Notes under the pieces: model-generated
Databases searched by the model: none
Seen by the model: the letters and a program-made list of their open reading frames with translations, nothing else
What the model was told of the DNA's origin: nothing
Translations under genes and position numbers: made by a program
In this document: one piece after another, positions 34,786-49,387 of the stretch
Numbering within the stretch: position 1 is the stretch's first letter
How the letters are laid out: every line of letters starts with the position of its first letter
DNA from: Xanthomonas sp. DAR 80977
GTDB lineage: Bacteria; Pseudomonadota; Gammaproteobacteria; Xanthomonadales; Xanthomonadaceae
Direction of reading: 5' to 3'
DNA length: 64,000 nt
NCBI RefSeq assembly: GCF_041240605.1
Contig: NZ_CP162487.1
Location: 2,673,001-2,737,000, forward strand

Positions 34786-36090
34786 ATGCTTGCCCTCGCG
34801 ATTTTCATCGTCACTCTTATATTCGTCATCTGGCAGCCGCGCGGGTTCGGTATCGGTTGGTCGGCACTGGCCGGCGCCGCTGTAGCATTGGCCACCGGCG
34901 TCGTCGGGTGGGGTGACGTCGCCACGGTGTGGGGGATTGTCTGGGATGCGACGTTCACCTTCGTCGCACTCATCATCATCTCGCTCATCCTCGACGCGGC
35001 CGGCTTCTTCGCATGGGCGGCGTTGCACGTGGCCCGCTGGGGCGGCGGCAGTGGTCGGAAACTCTTTCCGCTGATTGTCTTGCTGGGCGCTGCGATCGCG
35101 GCAGTGTTCGCCAACGATGGCGCGGCTCTCCTGCTGACGCCGATTGTCCTTGCCATTCTGTTGCGCTTGAACTTCCCGCCTGCGAGTGCGCTGGCGTTCA
35201 CTGTGGCATGCGGTTTCATCGCTGATACGGCCAGCCTGCCGCTCGTTGTCTCGAACTTGGTCAACATCGTCACCGCGAACTTCTTTGACGTCTCGTTCGG
35301 GCGCTACGCAGCGGTCATGGTGCCGGTGAATTTGGTGTCGGTCGGCGCCACGCTGATCGTTCTGTGGCTCTGGTTCCGCCGCGACATTCCTCGCACCTAC
35401 CCGGTCCACGATCTTGAAGCGCCGCATCAAGCGATCCGCGACAAGGCTGTCTTCCGCGCCGGTTTGCCCCTGCTCGCATTGCTGCTCGTTGCCTACTTCG
35501 TAACCGGGCCGCTAGGCGTCCCGATCGCCTTGGTGACGGGTGTGGCTGCGCTGGTGCTGATGGCAATTGCAGGTCGCTGGGCGACAGGCGGCCGAGGCGC
35601 AACCATGGCCCTGACCAAGATTCTGCGCGGTGCGCCCTGGCAGATCGTGCTGTTCTCGGTTGGCATGTATCTGGTGGTTTATGGGCTTGGCAACGCCTGG
35701 CTGACAAAGGCGGCAAGTGCGGTGCTTGAGTGGCTGGCGGCGCAGGGAACCTTTGTGGCCACGATCGGTACCGGCTTCGCAGTGGCGGGCCTCGCTTCGA
35801 TCATGAACAACATGCCGGCGACGCTGGTGGGCGCGCTCGCCATCGATGGGGCCTATCTTCCGGCCGCCACCCGCGAATTGATGATCTATGCCAACGTCGT
35901 GGGCAACGACCTTGGCCCCAAGCTCACTCCGATTGGGTCGCTCGCGACCCTGCTGTGGCTGCACGTCCTCGCCGGCAAGGGCCAACGGATCACGTGGGGA
36001 CAGTACATGAAGGTAGGGCTAATCCTCACGCCCCCGGTCCTGTTGGCCACGCTCGTCGCTCTCTGGATTTGGCTGCCGCTCGCTCAATGA
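34786..36090 (+). CDS. arsB: ArsB arsenite/antimonite efflux pump
   Basis: 434 residues with about 11-12 hydrophobic segments. The [20 protein letters not shown] and [18 protein letters not shown] motifs and the [18 protein letters not shown] stretch are typical of the ArsB/NhaD ion transporter superfamily, and ACR3 motifs are absent. It exports As(III) across the inner membrane and ends the ars operon. Confidence 0.95.
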   Translation: MLALAIFIVTLIFVIWQPRGFGIGWSALAGAAVALATGVVGWGDVATVWGIVWDATFTFVALIIISLILDAAGFFAWAALHVARWGGGSGRKLFPLIVLLGAAIAAVFANDGAALLLTPIVLAILLRLNFPPASALAFTVACGFIADTASLPLVVSNLVNIVTANFFDVSFGRYAAVMVPVNLVSVGATLIVLWLWFRRDIPRTYPVHDLEAPHQAIRDKAVFRAGLPLLALLLVAYFVTGPLGVPIALVTGVAALVLMAIAGRWATGGRGATMALTKILRGAPWQIVLFSVGMYLVVYGLGNAWLTKAASAVLEWLAAQGTFVATIGTGFAVAGLASIMNNMPATLVGALAIDGAYLPAATRELMIYANVVGNDLGPKLTPIGSLATLLWLHVLAGKGQRITWGQYMKVGLILTPPVLLATLVALWIWLPLAQ

Positions 36091-36108
36091 CCCTGTCGGC
36101 GCACAGGG
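36091..36108. terminator. Hairpin between the convergent ars and czc-type operons
   Basis: CCCTGT / ACAGGG with a 6-nt loop begins directly after the arsB stop codon. No T-run follows on either strand, so termination strength is doubtful. Confidence 0.35.
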
Positions 36109-36118
36109 CCGCAGGCCA

Positions 36119-40543
<4,425 letters not shown>

Positions 40544-40547
<4 letters not shown>

Positions 40548-41824
40548 GGGGTCTCTCCGGTGGAAGCGGCCGCCGGCGGCGTGACAAGCGCCTGGCCGGT
40601 CAGTCGTTGAATTTCGATCAGGGCGCGCTGCGCATCGAGCGCCACGTCCAGCTGCTGCTGGGCCATGGCCGTGCGTTCGGACTGCAGCTGTGCCCATTCC
40701 AGATAGCTGATCGCGCCGGCGCGATAGGCGCGCTCGGCAGCCTGCTCGGCCCGGGCCAGCTTCGGCAGTACGTCTCCTTGCAGCCGCGCCACTTCGGCCT
40801 GCGCCACGGTGTAACGGCCATGGGCCTCGACCAGCGTGGAGTACAGCGACAGGCCCTTGGCCTCGCGCTCGATCGTCAGGACCTCCAGCTCGGCTTCGCC
40901 GGCGCGAATCTCCGGCTGTGCGCGGCTGCGGCTGCCCAGCGGCATGGACAGGCTGGCCACCAGCGCGGTGTCGTCGGACTCCTGCAGGCGGCGCACACCG
41001 AGCTGCCAGGACAGGTCCGACGAGGCCGCCGAACGCGCCAGCTGCAGTCGTGCCTGCGCGATCCGACGGGCGTCGGCAAACTGCGCCAGTTCCGGAGTCC
41101 GCTCCAGCTCCTCGGCCAACGTCTGCATGGACGCGATCGCCGGCAAGACCCTGGGATCGGCCGCGGCCACCTCGAAGCTGGGAGCACGTTCGCCCCACAG
41201 TGCGGCCAGATGCTGACGAGCGGCGATTCGCTGCTGATCGGCCCGATCACGGGTCAGCTCGGCCCGCGCCAGCGCTGCCTGCGCGGTGAGTACCACCGAT
41301 TCGGGCGAAGCACCGGCCTGCAGGCGCTGCCGGGCGGCCGCCACGGTCCGCTGGCGCTGGCCGACATCCACGTCCGCCAGCCGGCGTTGACGGTCGGCGC
41401 CAACGACGGCCAGATAGCGCTGCGCCGTCTCGGCGAGCAGGTCCAGCCGGCCGGTCTCCCGGTGCACGGCCAGCGCATCAATCCGGCTTTGGGCCAGGGT
41501 TCGGCGCGCATCGAGCTTGCCGCCGCGCTCCAGGACCGAGCTCAGGCTCAAGGTCAGCTCGGCGCTGTCCAGACCACGGGCCACGCCCGTGCCCAATGCA
41601 TTTTCGACCTCGGCACCGACCGTCCACGGTGGGCGCTGCATGGCCTGATCGCGCTCGGCAGCGAGCACGGTGGCCCGCGCATCGACCAGGCGCAGCTCGG
41701 GGTGGGTTTGGGCCACACGCGCGAACGCGTCGTCCAAAGTCATCAATTCGGCCGCCGCCGCCGGCGTCGTCACCGCGCCGCCCAACAGCAGCCATGCGGC
41801 TATAGCCGCCAATCGCACATGCAT
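40544..41824 (-). CDS. CzcC-type outer-membrane efflux protein
   Basis: 426 residues with a signal peptide (MHVRLAAIAAWLLLGG... cleaved near AAA). Long amphipathic helices of the TolC/OMF fold follow, with two repeat halves (MTLDDAFARVAQTHPELRLV opening the first). The ATG at 41824 begins the signal peptide and has GGAG upstream; a longer frame reaches 41884. It forms the outer-membrane channel of the tripartite pump. Confidence 0.92.
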
Positions 41825-41880
41825 GGAAGTACTCCGAAGGTTCTCGATATCGACAGGGCGCCGGCGCATGCCAGCCGACC

Positions 41881-42237
41881 TCACCCTGCGATCGGCGGTC
41901 GGAACGGCGCGATCAGGTGCGCGGGCGGATACCGGGGCGTATCGGCGTCCAGCGCGTGCAAATACCGGCCGATGTCCGCCACGGCCAGCAGGATCTCAGG
42001 GGCCGGCGCGGCTTGGCTGCAACACAGCACCAGCTGCTGAAGCCGATGCAGGGCGACGTCTACGCCACGCTCGGCAGCTGGTGGCGCCACTGCCGGGCCA
42101 CGGTCGGCAGCGGCCAGATGGGTCTGGGCATGCAGCTCGCCGACCAGTGCCAGCACCGGCTGCGCCACCAGGCCCACGGCCAAGTGCGCCAGCAGGAGCC
42201 AGCGCAGGCCAGAACCCAGCCGGCCAAGCCTGGTCAT
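41881..42237 (-). CDS. Small exported protein of the metal operon (CzcI-like position)
   Basis: 118 residues with a hydrophobic N-terminal signal (WLLLAHLAVGLVAQPVLALV). The remainder is short, His/Ala-rich and has two adjacent cysteines (LVLCCSQ). Small periplasmic proteins occur at this place in many czc loci, but I cannot assign a family. Its start overlaps the CDF gene stop as ATGA. Confidence 0.65.
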   Translation of the reverse strand: MTRLGRLGSGLRWLLLAHLAVGLVAQPVLALVGELHAQTHLAAADRGPAVAPPAAERGVDVALHRLQQLVLCCSQAAPAPEILLAVADIGRYLHALDADTPRYPPAHLIAPFRPPIAG

Positions 42238-42851
42238 GCAGCCGTCTTGCGCGCGTCGGCACGTGCCCGGCGGGCATCACCCAAGATCTCGAAGGCTTCC
42301 TTGATCACATACAGGCCGATCAGGGCGCCGATCACGAAATCTGGGTACGGGCTGGCCAGCCACCACACCAGGAGGCCCGCCAGGATTACGCCAACATTGG
42401 CGACCACATCAGCCCGGGTGAACAGCCAGGTCGCCCGCAGATGCACCTCGCCGGACTTCAGCGGCGCCAGCATGCGCAGTACCGTCACGTTTACCACCAG
42501 CGACAGCAGGGCGGTGCCAATCATCCAGCCGCTGACCGGCTCGGCACCGAACATTACGCGGCGGCCGACCTCGACCAACACGCCCACACCCAGCACAAGC
42601 AGCACGCTGCCGCTGACCCACGCGGCATTGGCCTTGAAGCGCGCCGTGCGCCCGATAGCGACCAAGCCAATGGCATAGGCGGTGGCATCGGACAGCATGT
42701 CCAGAGCGTCGGCCAGTAGGCCAGTGGAATGAGCAACCCAGCCGGCGATGCCGCCGATCACGGCCATCGCCGCGTTCAACGCCAGGGCGATCCAGAGGAC
42801 GCGCCGCTCCTGCGCGTTCTTAGCCTCGTGGTGGCAGCCGCAATCACTCAT
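42234..42851 (-). CDS. CDF-type cation exporter lacking the C-terminal cytoplasmic domain
   Basis: 205 residues, about six membrane segments. The N-terminal MSDCGCHHE is a likely metal-binding tip. The transport-site motifs are HSTGLLADALDMLSDA in TM2 and RADVVANVGVILAG in TM5, giving acidic metal ligands. The usual ~90-residue cytoplasmic domain is missing; the protein ends soon after TM6. It is the first gene of the operon and faces merR across the metal-responsive promoter. Confidence 0.88.
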   Translation of the reverse strand: MSDCGCHHEAKNAQERRVLWIALALNAAMAVIGGIAGWVAHSTGLLADALDMLSDATAYAIGLVAIGRTARFKANAAWVSGSVLLVLGVGVLVEVGRRVMFGAEPVSGWMIGTALLSLVVNVTVLRMLAPLKSGEVHLRATWLFTRADVVANVGVILAGLLVWWLASPYPDFVIGALIGLYVIKEAFEILGDARRARADARKTAA

Positions 42852-42914
42852 CGGAACATCTCCATTCGCAGGGAAGCCGGGCCCGGGCGGGCCGCTGGCA
42901 TGACACAGCCGGTG

Positions 42915-42945
42915 AGGGTAAAGTCCGTAGCTACTACGGAGTCAA
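42915..42945 (-). promoter_or_regulatory. MerR-type metal-responsive promoter of the CDF/czc operon
   Basis: On the minus strand TTGACT (42945-42940) and TACCCT (42920-42915) are separated by 19 bp, the long spacing MerR activators correct by DNA twisting. The spacer carries the dyad CCGTAGTAGCTACGG (42939-42925). The divergent merR start codon is 11 bp from the -35 box. Confidence 0.8.
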
Positions 42946-42956
42946 GCGTACTACGA

Positions 42957-43370
42957 ATGAAAATCAGTGAGGCTGCCGACGCCAGCGGGTGCCATCTGGA
43001 GACCATCCGCTATTACGAGCGGATCGGCCTATTGCCGCGCCCTGGGCGCTCAGGCAATGGGTACCGGGTCTATGGCCCGGCCGACATCGAGCGGCTGCGC
43101 TTCATTGCGCGTGGCCGGGATCTGGGTTTCAGTCTGGAAGAGGTCCGCAGCCTGCTGCAGCTGGCCGGCGATGAGGAGCTTTCGTGCGGGGACGTGGATC
43201 GGCTGGCCCGCAGCCATCTGACCGACGTGCGGGCGCGCATGGCTGACCTTCAGCGCATGGCCAGCGAGCTGGAACGGGTGATTGCCAGTTGCCACGGCGG
43301 TCAGCGGGCAGAATGCACCATCCTGTCAACGCTGCGACAGCCGGCCTCGGTGGAGGCCACGCGCCAGTGA
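42957..43370 (+). CDS. MerR-family metal-responsive regulator
   Basis: 137 residues. N-terminal MerR helix-turn-helix (ISEAADASGCHLETIRYYER), a dimer helix, and C-terminal cysteines C116 (SCHGG), with C124 (AECTI) and an earlier C81 (LSCGD), as candidate metal ligands; the layout resembles Zn/Cd/Pb sensors such as ZntR, CadR and PbrR. It faces the CDF/czc operon across a MerR-type promoter. Its stop overlaps the recombinase start as GTGA, which ties a cargo regulator to the transposition core. Confidence 0.88.
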   Translation: MKISEAADASGCHLETIRYYERIGLLPRPGRSGNGYRVYGPADIERLRFIARGRDLGFSLEEVRSLLQLAGDEELSCGDVDRLARSHLTDVRARMADLQRMASELERVIASCHGGQRAECTILSTLRQPASVEATRQ

Positions 43371-44638
43371 CCGAACTGGACCGCTACCTCGATGCGGCCA
43401 CGCGCCAGAACACGGTGCGCAGCTATGCGTCGGCGCTGCGGCACTTTGAGGTTGAGTGGCAAGGCCACCTCCCAGCCACACCTGACAGCGTGGCGCGGTA
43501 CCTGGCCGCCTATGCGCAGACCTTGGCCACCAGCACCCTTCGCCACCGGCTGGCCGCCATTGCCTCCTGGCACCGCGACCACGGCTTTGTCGACCCGACC
43601 CGGTCGCCGCTGGTGCGCAAGGTGCTCAAAGGCATCAAAACCCTGCACCCGGGCCAGGTCAAGCAAGCCGCGCCGCTCCAGATTCGGCGGCTGGTCGAAC
43701 TCGATGACTGGTTGGCTGCAGCGATCGCTGCGGCACAGGCGCGGGGCGACGGAGCGGCGGCGCTGCGCCACCAACGGGACCGAGCGTTGGTGCTGCTCGG
43801 ATTCTGGCGTGGCTTCCGCGGCGATGAACTGCTGCGTCTGGACGTGGCCCATCTCACGCTGGTGCCGGGACAGGGGATGACCTGCTTCCTTCCGCGCAGC
43901 AAGGGCGATCGGCAGGCGGCCGGCGTCACCTACAAGGTGCCGGCGTTGTCGCGATTGTGTCCGGTGGAGGCGACCCAGGTGTGGCTGCAGGCGGCCGGCC
44001 TGCAAGAAGGGCCGGTATTTCGGGCGGTCAGCCAATGGGGCCAGGTGAGCGCCGAAGGCCTGCATCCCAACAGCTTGGTGCGCCTGCTGCGTGAGTTGCT
44101 GGCCAGTGCTGGTTTTGCCGATGCTGGGCTCCACAGCAGCCATTCGCTGCGCCGCGGCTTTGCCAGCTGGGCCAACGACCAAGGCTGGGACATGAAGGCG
44201 CTGATGGAGTACGTGGGCTGGCGCGATGTGCAGTCGGCCATGCGTTATCTGGACGGGCGTGACCCGTTCGCCCGGGATCGCATTGAAGCGAGCCTGCCCA
44301 GCCCAACCTCGCCAGCTCCGACGATGGCGCTGCCGGCGCCCGAGGGAAAATCTGCCCTGCAGCTGCGCCTGCGCATGGTGCTGACCCCGTTTGCCCGCGC
44401 CGGCCGCGGCGCGGCCAAGGCCCGGGGGCGAATCGAAGAGATCTGCTTGGCCCCGTTCCAGGCTGTGCGGCTGAACACCGCCAGCAGCGAGTACCGGTTG
44501 ACAGCTCCCACCGATCCCGACCGGGATCTGGATGAAATCCTGGCCACGTTGCTCGATGACATGCACCGCATGGCCGATACGCACCAGTGTTTCCTGGAAG
44601 CGTCTCTCAATACAGACGATGGCCGGCACTGGGATTGA
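43367..44638 (+). CDS. Transposon tyrosine recombinase (TnpI/TnpS-like cointegrate resolvase)
   Basis: 423 residues from a GTG overlapping the merR stop. Core-binding domain TRQNTVRSYASALRHFEVEW, then catalytic R151 (FRGDELLRL), H259-x-x-R262 (HSLRRG) and Y294 (AMRYLD). About 130 residues follow the tyrosine, far more than in most relatives. It should resolve cointegrates formed by TnpA. It lies 23 bp upstream of tnpA, the order seen in Tn4430-type elements. Confidence 0.88.
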   Translation: MTELDRYLDAATRQNTVRSYASALRHFEVEWQGHLPATPDSVARYLAAYAQTLATSTLRHRLAAIASWHRDHGFVDPTRSPLVRKVLKGIKTLHPGQVKQAAPLQIRRLVELDDWLAAAIAAAQARGDGAAALRHQRDRALVLLGFWRGFRGDELLRLDVAHLTLVPGQGMTCFLPRSKGDRQAAGVTYKVPALSRLCPVEATQVWLQAAGLQEGPVFRAVSQWGQVSAEGLHPNSLVRLLRELLASAGFADAGLHSSHSLRRGFASWANDQGWDMKALMEYVGWRDVQSAMRYLDGRDPFARDRIEASLPSPTSPAPTMALPAPEGKSALQLRLRMVLTPFARAGRGAAKARGRIEEICLAPFQAVRLNTASSEYRLTAPTDPDRDLDEILATLLDDMHRMADTHQCFLEASLNTDDGRHWD

Positions 44639-44661
44639 TCCCCTCATAACCTTCGGATCCA

Positions 44662-47655
44662 ATGGCTACCCTTCACGAGACCGCCTACCCGCGACTGAAG
44701 CCTGATCCCACCGCCAAGGAACTGGAGGAGATCTACACTCCGACCGCCGCTGAGATTGCATTCGCCAAGCAGCTGACCACCCAGCCGGGACCGCAGCTGG
44801 CGGTACTGATTCATCTCAAGCTCTTCCAGCGCCTGGGTTACTTCACGGTGTTGGCCGAAGTGCCCGAGCGGATCCGGAAGCACATCGCCAAGGCCGCCCG
44901 ACTCGGGCGCGTATTGGACACCGACCAGCTCGAACGCTACGACGCCTCCGGCAGCCAGCGCCGGCATATGCCGCAGCTTCGGAAGTTCATTGGGGTACGT
45001 CCCTTGGACAAATCAGGCTTGGCCTGGCTGGACACGGTGGCCACCGGAGCAGCCCAGACCAAGCACACCATCCCGGACATCGTGAACGTCCTGCTCGAAG
45101 AGCTGGTGCACCACCGCTACGAACTGCCAGGCTTCCGCACCCTGGAGCTGGCCGCCATTGGCGCGCGTGAGAGGGTCAATCTGGGGTACTACCGCAGCAT
45201 CAGTCACGCGCTGACGCCCGCAACGCGCACGCTCATTGACGAATTGCTGCGCGCACCGGAAGGCTCCAGATTTACTGGCTGGCACTCACTCAAGCGCGAG
45301 CCTGGCCGGCCGACCAACAAGGAAGTTCGTTTTTATCTGCAGCACATCCGCATGCTGCAGCAGCTGGCCGACCAGCTGCCTCCCATCGATGTGCCGGTGC
45401 CCAAGCTCAAGCAATTCCGTGCAATGGCTCGGGCCTATGACGCCAGCGAGCTGGCCGAATTGGCTCCGGACAAGCGCTATGCGCTGGCCACCATCTTCAT
45501 TCGCGCCCAGCATGCCAAGACGCTGGATGATGCAGCCGAGTTGTTCATCAAGCAGGTGCGCGGGCTGGAGAACACGGCCCAGCAGAAGCTGCTGGCCTAC
45601 CAGCTCGAACATGCCAAGCGGGCCGACTTCCTCATCGGCCAGCTCAAGGAAATCCTGCAGGCCTATCAGCTCGACGGCAGCGATAGTCAGCGCGTGGATG
45701 CCATCGACAACAGCCTGGAAGCGGAAGTATCGACCTTGCTGGCCGAATGCGAAGAACATATGGCCTATGCAGGGAAAAACTACCTGCCTTTCATGCTGCA
45801 GCCCTACGGCGCGGTCAGGCCGCTGCTGTTCAATGGGCTGGAGCTGATGAATCTACGGGCAACCAGCCACGACGCCGGCATGGAGCCGTTGATCGCGGCC
45901 GTGCTGTCACTGCGCAACCAACGGCGTGAGTTGATCGAGGTTGCTTCCCTCGGCCTGGACCCGGAGAAGGATTTTGACTGGATGTCCAAGCTCTGGCGTC
46001 AGCACGTGTTTGGCAAGCGGGCCAGCGCGGCAGGCGCCGGCTGGATGCACCGTAAGTACTTCGAGCTGGCCGTGCTGGTGCAGGTCAAAGACGAGCTGAA
46101 GTCCGGAGATCTCTTCATTCCCAGCAGCGAACGGTTTGATGACTACCGCGAGCAGCTGGTCGATGAAGCCACCTTGGCCCAGGAGCTGGAAGCCTATGGT
46201 CAGGTGTCAGGCCTGCCCACCGACGCCGAGTCGTTCGTGGCAGGGTTACGCGCACAATTGACCTCCCTGGCCGACGAGGTCGACGCGCGTTTCCCGGAGA
46301 ACGTGCATGCGGACATCCTGGAGGGGCGCCTGGTGCTGCGGAAGGGGCAACGCGCCGAAGTCTCCAGCGCGATTACCACCGTGGATCGCCTCATCGCCGA
46401 ACGGCTCCCGGAATCCAGCATCGTCGATGTCCTGATCGACGCCAGCCGATGGCTGGATCTGCACCGATTCTTCCGTCCGATCGCCGGCACCGAGAGCCAG
46501 GTTGAAGATCTCCCTCGACGGGTGATCACCACGCTGTTTTGCTATGGCTGCAACCTGGGGCCGACGCAGACGGCGCGGTCGATCAAGGGCTTCAGCCGGC
46601 GCCAGGTTGCTTGGCTGAACCTGAAATACGTGACCGAGGATGTGCTTGAGAAGGCCATCGTGGAGGTCATCAATACCTACAACAAATTCGACCTGCCGGG
46701 CTATTGGGGCAGCGGGAAGAGCGCCTCCGCAGATGGCACCAAATGGAGCGTCTACGAGGACAACCTGTTGTCGGAGTACCACATCCGCTACGGCGGCTAC
46801 GGCGGCATTGGCTACTACCACGTGTCCGACAAATACGTGGCACTGTTCAGCCACTTCATTCCCTGTGGCGTGCACGAGGGCATCTACATCCTCGACGGCC
46901 TGCTGGCCAACACTTCCGACATCCAGCCTGAGATCGTCCATGGCGACACGCAGGCCCAAAGCTACCCGGTCTTCGGTTTGGCCCACATGCTGGGCATCCA
47001 GCTGATGCCCAGGATACGAAACATCAAGGATCTGACATTCTTCCGGCCCGAACCTGGCAGAACCTATAAGAACATCCAGGCATTGTTCGGAGACAGCATC
47101 GACTGGCAACTGATCGCGACCCATCTCCACGACATGCTGCGGGTCGTGATCTCAATCCGTTTGGGGAAGATCACCGCGTCCTCGATCCTGCGCCGGCTGG
47201 GCACCTACAGCCGGAAGAACAAGCTGTACTTCGCCTTCCGGGAACTTGGCAAGGCCGTCCGAACGCTGTTCTTGCTGCGCTACATCGATGACAACGAGAT
47301 TCGGAAAACGATCCATGCTGCGACCAACAAGAGCGAGGAGTACAACGGCTTCGTAAAATGGGTGTTCTTTGGCAGCCAGGGGATCATTGCTGAGAACGTC
47401 CAACACGAGCAGCGCAAGATCATCAAGTACAGCCAGCTGGTCGCCAACATGATCATCCTCCACAACGTAGAAGGCATGAGCCGGACCTTGGCTGAGATGC
47501 GGAAGGAGGGGATTGAACTGACGCCCGAGATCCTGGCCGGCCTGTCGCCTTATCGGACCAGCCACATCAATCGCTTCGGCGATTACCACTTGGATCTTGA
47601 AAGGGAAGTAGCGCCGCTGAGCTATACCGCCAAAGTCCTTGAGCACGCCCCATAG
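44662..47655 (+). CDS. tnpA: Tn3-family transposase TnpA
   Basis: 997 residues, full length for the family. The DDE triad fits D691 in ADGTKW, D762 in VHGDTQ and E892 in NKSEEYNGF, with GYGGIGYYHVSDKY between, equivalent to the YTHISD region of Tn3. No frameshift is visible, so the enzyme is probably active. It acts on the inverted repeats at 27104 and 47752 and makes 5-bp duplications, as seen here. Confidence 0.96.
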   Translation: MATLHETAYPRLKPDPTAKELEEIYTPTAAEIAFAKQLTTQPGPQLAVLIHLKLFQRLGYFTVLAEVPERIRKHIAKAARLGRVLDTDQLERYDASGSQRRHMPQLRKFIGVRPLDKSGLAWLDTVATGAAQTKHTIPDIVNVLLEELVHHRYELPGFRTLELAAIGARERVNLGYYRSISHALTPATRTLIDELLRAPEGSRFTGWHSLKREPGRPTNKEVRFYLQHIRMLQQLADQLPPIDVPVPKLKQFRAMARAYDASELAELAPDKRYALATIFIRAQHAKTLDDAAELFIKQVRGLENTAQQKLLAYQLEHAKRADFLIGQLKEILQAYQLDGSDSQRVDAIDNSLEAEVSTLLAECEEHMAYAGKNYLPFMLQPYGAVRPLLFNGLELMNLRATSHDAGMEPLIAAVLSLRNQRRELIEVASLGLDPEKDFDWMSKLWRQHVFGKRASAAGAGWMHRKYFELAVLVQVKDELKSGDLFIPSSERFDDYREQLVDEATLAQELEAYGQVSGLPTDAESFVAGLRAQLTSLADEVDARFPENVHADILEGRLVLRKGQRAEVSSAITTVDRLIAERLPESSIVDVLIDASRWLDLHRFFRPIAGTESQVEDLPRRVITTLFCYGCNLGPTQTARSIKGFSRRQVAWLNLKYVTEDVLEKAIVEVINTYNKFDLPGYWGSGKSASADGTKWSVYEDNLLSEYHIRYGGYGGIGYYHVSDKYVALFSHFIPCGVHEGIYILDGLLANTSDIQPEIVHGDTQAQSYPVFGLAHMLGIQLMPRIRNIKDLTFFRPEPGRTYKNIQALFGDSIDWQLIATHLHDMLRVVISIRLGKITASSILRRLGTYSRKNKLYFAFRELGKAVRTLFLLRYIDDNEIRKTIHAATNKSEEYNGFVKWVFFGSQGIIAENVQHEQRKIIKYSQLVANMIILHNVEGMSRTLAEMRKEGIELTPEILAGLSPYRTSHINRFGDYHLDLEREVAPLSYTAKVLEHAP

Positions 47656-47718
47656 ATGGGGAGATCCGCTACCGGGACAAGGTGATTATCATTGCGTTTC
47701 AATCGCTTAGGTGGCTTT

Positions 47719-47752
47719 TGGCCCTGTACGTAACGATTCCCTGCCGACCCTC
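47719..47752 (-). repeat. Transposon right terminal inverted repeat (IRR)
   Basis: Reads GAGGGTCGGCAGGGAATCGT on the minus strand from 47752. It matches 31 of 34 bases of the left end and sits 64 bp beyond the tnpA stop. Confidence 0.92.
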
Positions 47753-47757
47753 ACGTA
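47753..47757. repeat. Target-site duplication, right copy (ACGTA)
   Basis: Identical to 27099-27103, directly outside the right inverted repeat. Confidence 0.9.
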
Positions 47758-47847
47758 CCGTGCGTGCGCCTGGGCGCTGGGGTTCGGGCAGGGTTGGCCG
47801 GCAGCCCAGCATGGTGGCCGCCGGTCGATGTTGTAGCTGTCGCTCAT
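47753..47847 (-). pseudogene. 5' part of the gene split by the transposon
   Basis: From the ATG at 47847 the frame reads MSDSYNIDRRPPCWAAGQPC and on to HARYV, where the transposon interrupts it. The missing 3' part is at 26924-27103. The two halves together give 89 codons in one frame. Confidence 0.75.
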
Positions 47848-47949
47848 GCTGCGAGTTCCGTTTCGCGGGGTGAGCGTCTTGGCAAGCAAGACTTGATTCA
47901 CAGCCAGATCCAGCGCGCCCGGACCCGCGCCGCCCAGAACATTATTTCG

Positions 47950-47965
47950 CATAATGTATATTATG
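47950..47965. promoter_or_regulatory. Inverted repeat upstream of the split gene
   Basis: CATAATGTATATTATG, a 6-bp dyad with a 4-nt centre in an AT-rich stretch about 100 bp upstream of the split gene's start. It is a plausible operator or promoter element. Confidence 0.4.
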
Positions 47966-48067
47966 TAAAAATCAAGCCGATGGGGTGAGGCACGGACGCG
48001 ACCTATCGTCCATGCCCCCATTTTTCCCTTGCTGCTCAGGCCCTTGCACTTCGGCTGCTCCAGGCAG

Positions 48068-49387
48068 TCACTGGCCTTCTGATGGGTCGGGATTGCCAGT
48101 TGATGACGCTAATACCTTGCCTTCCTGTCTCACCTGCAGCACCTGCAGGCCGGCTTGCAAGACAAATCCCAGCACGACGGCGTTGAGTGGCGCGATGCCC
48201 CAGTGCCACTGCGATGCCAGCCCACCGGCCAGCAACACCGTCGCCAGCGCGCCCCAGCCGATGCGTGCGACCGGCGCGTCGGCGTCGACGCGATAGGCTC
48301 TGCCGCGCAGCAGCCGCTTGCCAATCCAGTGGTCGGCCAGCATCACGCCGGCGATCGGCGGCACATAGTGGCCCAAGGCGGTCAAGAACGGGACGAAGCG
48401 CTGCTGATCGCCGGAGAGCGCGATGCAGATGCCGAGCACGCCCATGCCGATACACGACAGTGCGGACGGCAGCCGTAGCACGCCGGCCAGGCCGAGGGTG
48501 CCGCTGTAGAGATTGCTGGTATTGGTGGTCCACTGCGCGAACAGCAGGATCAGAAAGCCGGCGGTGCCCATGCCGGCCGCCGCCATCGCGGCCGGTAGCG
48601 TGCCGCCGGCAGCGCCGGCGACCTGGACGAACATCGCGCCGGCAGACAGGGATACCAGGCCGCCAAGGAAGTAGCCGCTGGCCGACGCCAGCGCGCCCTG
48701 CAGCGGGCTGCGTGCATAGCGGGTCAGGTCGGGGAAGATCACCGCACCGATCGCGGCGTTGCCCACGACCAGCGCCACGCCTTCAAAGAGCGCCAATGGC
48801 GGATGCGCGATGCCGCCGCCGGCACCTGCATGGCGCGCCGCCAGCGACAATCCCCAGAGCACCAGGCCCGCCTTCAGCGGCAAGGCAACGACGCTCAGCG
48901 AGGCCAGTGCGCGATACCCAAACAGGGCGGTGACGATCATCAGCGCACCGCCCCACAGGCTGGCCGCGGTCACGCTGGCCCAGGCCGCGGCGGGAAACAT
49001 GGCGTGCAAGGTGTCGGCGAAGAAGGCCAATTGCCAGCCGAACCAGCCGATGCCCAAGGTCAGTGCGAGCACGCCGCCCAGCAGTCGTGCGCCGGCGCTG
49101 CCGAACGCCTCGCGCGCCAGCACCACGGTGGACACGCCGTAGCGCCCGCCCAACCATCCCTGCAGGCCACCGTAGCCGGCCAGGATGGCCATGCCGAGCA
49201 CTATCGCGAGCAGTGCGCGCGGCAGGGGCATGCCCTGCCCCAGCAAGCTCCCGGTCCACATCGAGGACATCGACAGGATCCAGGAGCTGGTGGTGAACAT
49301 CAGGCCCAGGAACGAGCGCCGCTCGGTGGCAGGAACCGGGCTGGCGATGTGGTCGTCGGGCAGCGTCGAACGCGGCGATTCAGACAT
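48068..49387 (-). CDS. NCS1-family permease (nucleobase/hydantoin-type transporter)
   Basis: 439 residues with about 12 hydrophobic segments. WILSMSSMWTGSLLGQGMPL and AIGAVIFPDLTRYARSP are typical of NCS1 transporters such as CodB and hydantoin permeases. It is the last gene of the hydantoinase-like operon and would carry the substrate across the inner membrane after the TonB receptor imports it. The start at 49387 overlaps the DUF1684 gene by 8 bp; a slightly earlier ATG at 49396 is possible. Confidence 0.85.
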   Translation of the reverse strand: MSESPRSTLPDDHIASPVPATERRSFLGLMFTTSSWILSMSSMWTGSLLGQGMPLPRALLAIVLGMAILAGYGGLQGWLGGRYGVSTVVLAREAFGSAGARLLGGVLALTLGIGWFGWQLAFFADTLHAMFPAAAWASVTAASLWGGALMIVTALFGYRALASLSVVALPLKAGLVLWGLSLAARHAGAGGGIAHPPLALFEGVALVVGNAAIGAVIFPDLTRYARSPLQGALASASGYFLGGLVSLSAGAMFVQVAGAAGGTLPAAMAAAGMGTAGFLILLFAQWTTNTSNLYSGTLGLAGVLRLPSALSCIGMGVLGICIALSGDQQRFVPFLTALGHYVPPIAGVMLADHWIGKRLLRGRAYRVDADAPVARIGWGALATVLLAGGLASQWHWGIAPLNAVVLGFVLQAGLQVLQVRQEGKVLASSTGNPDPSEGQ

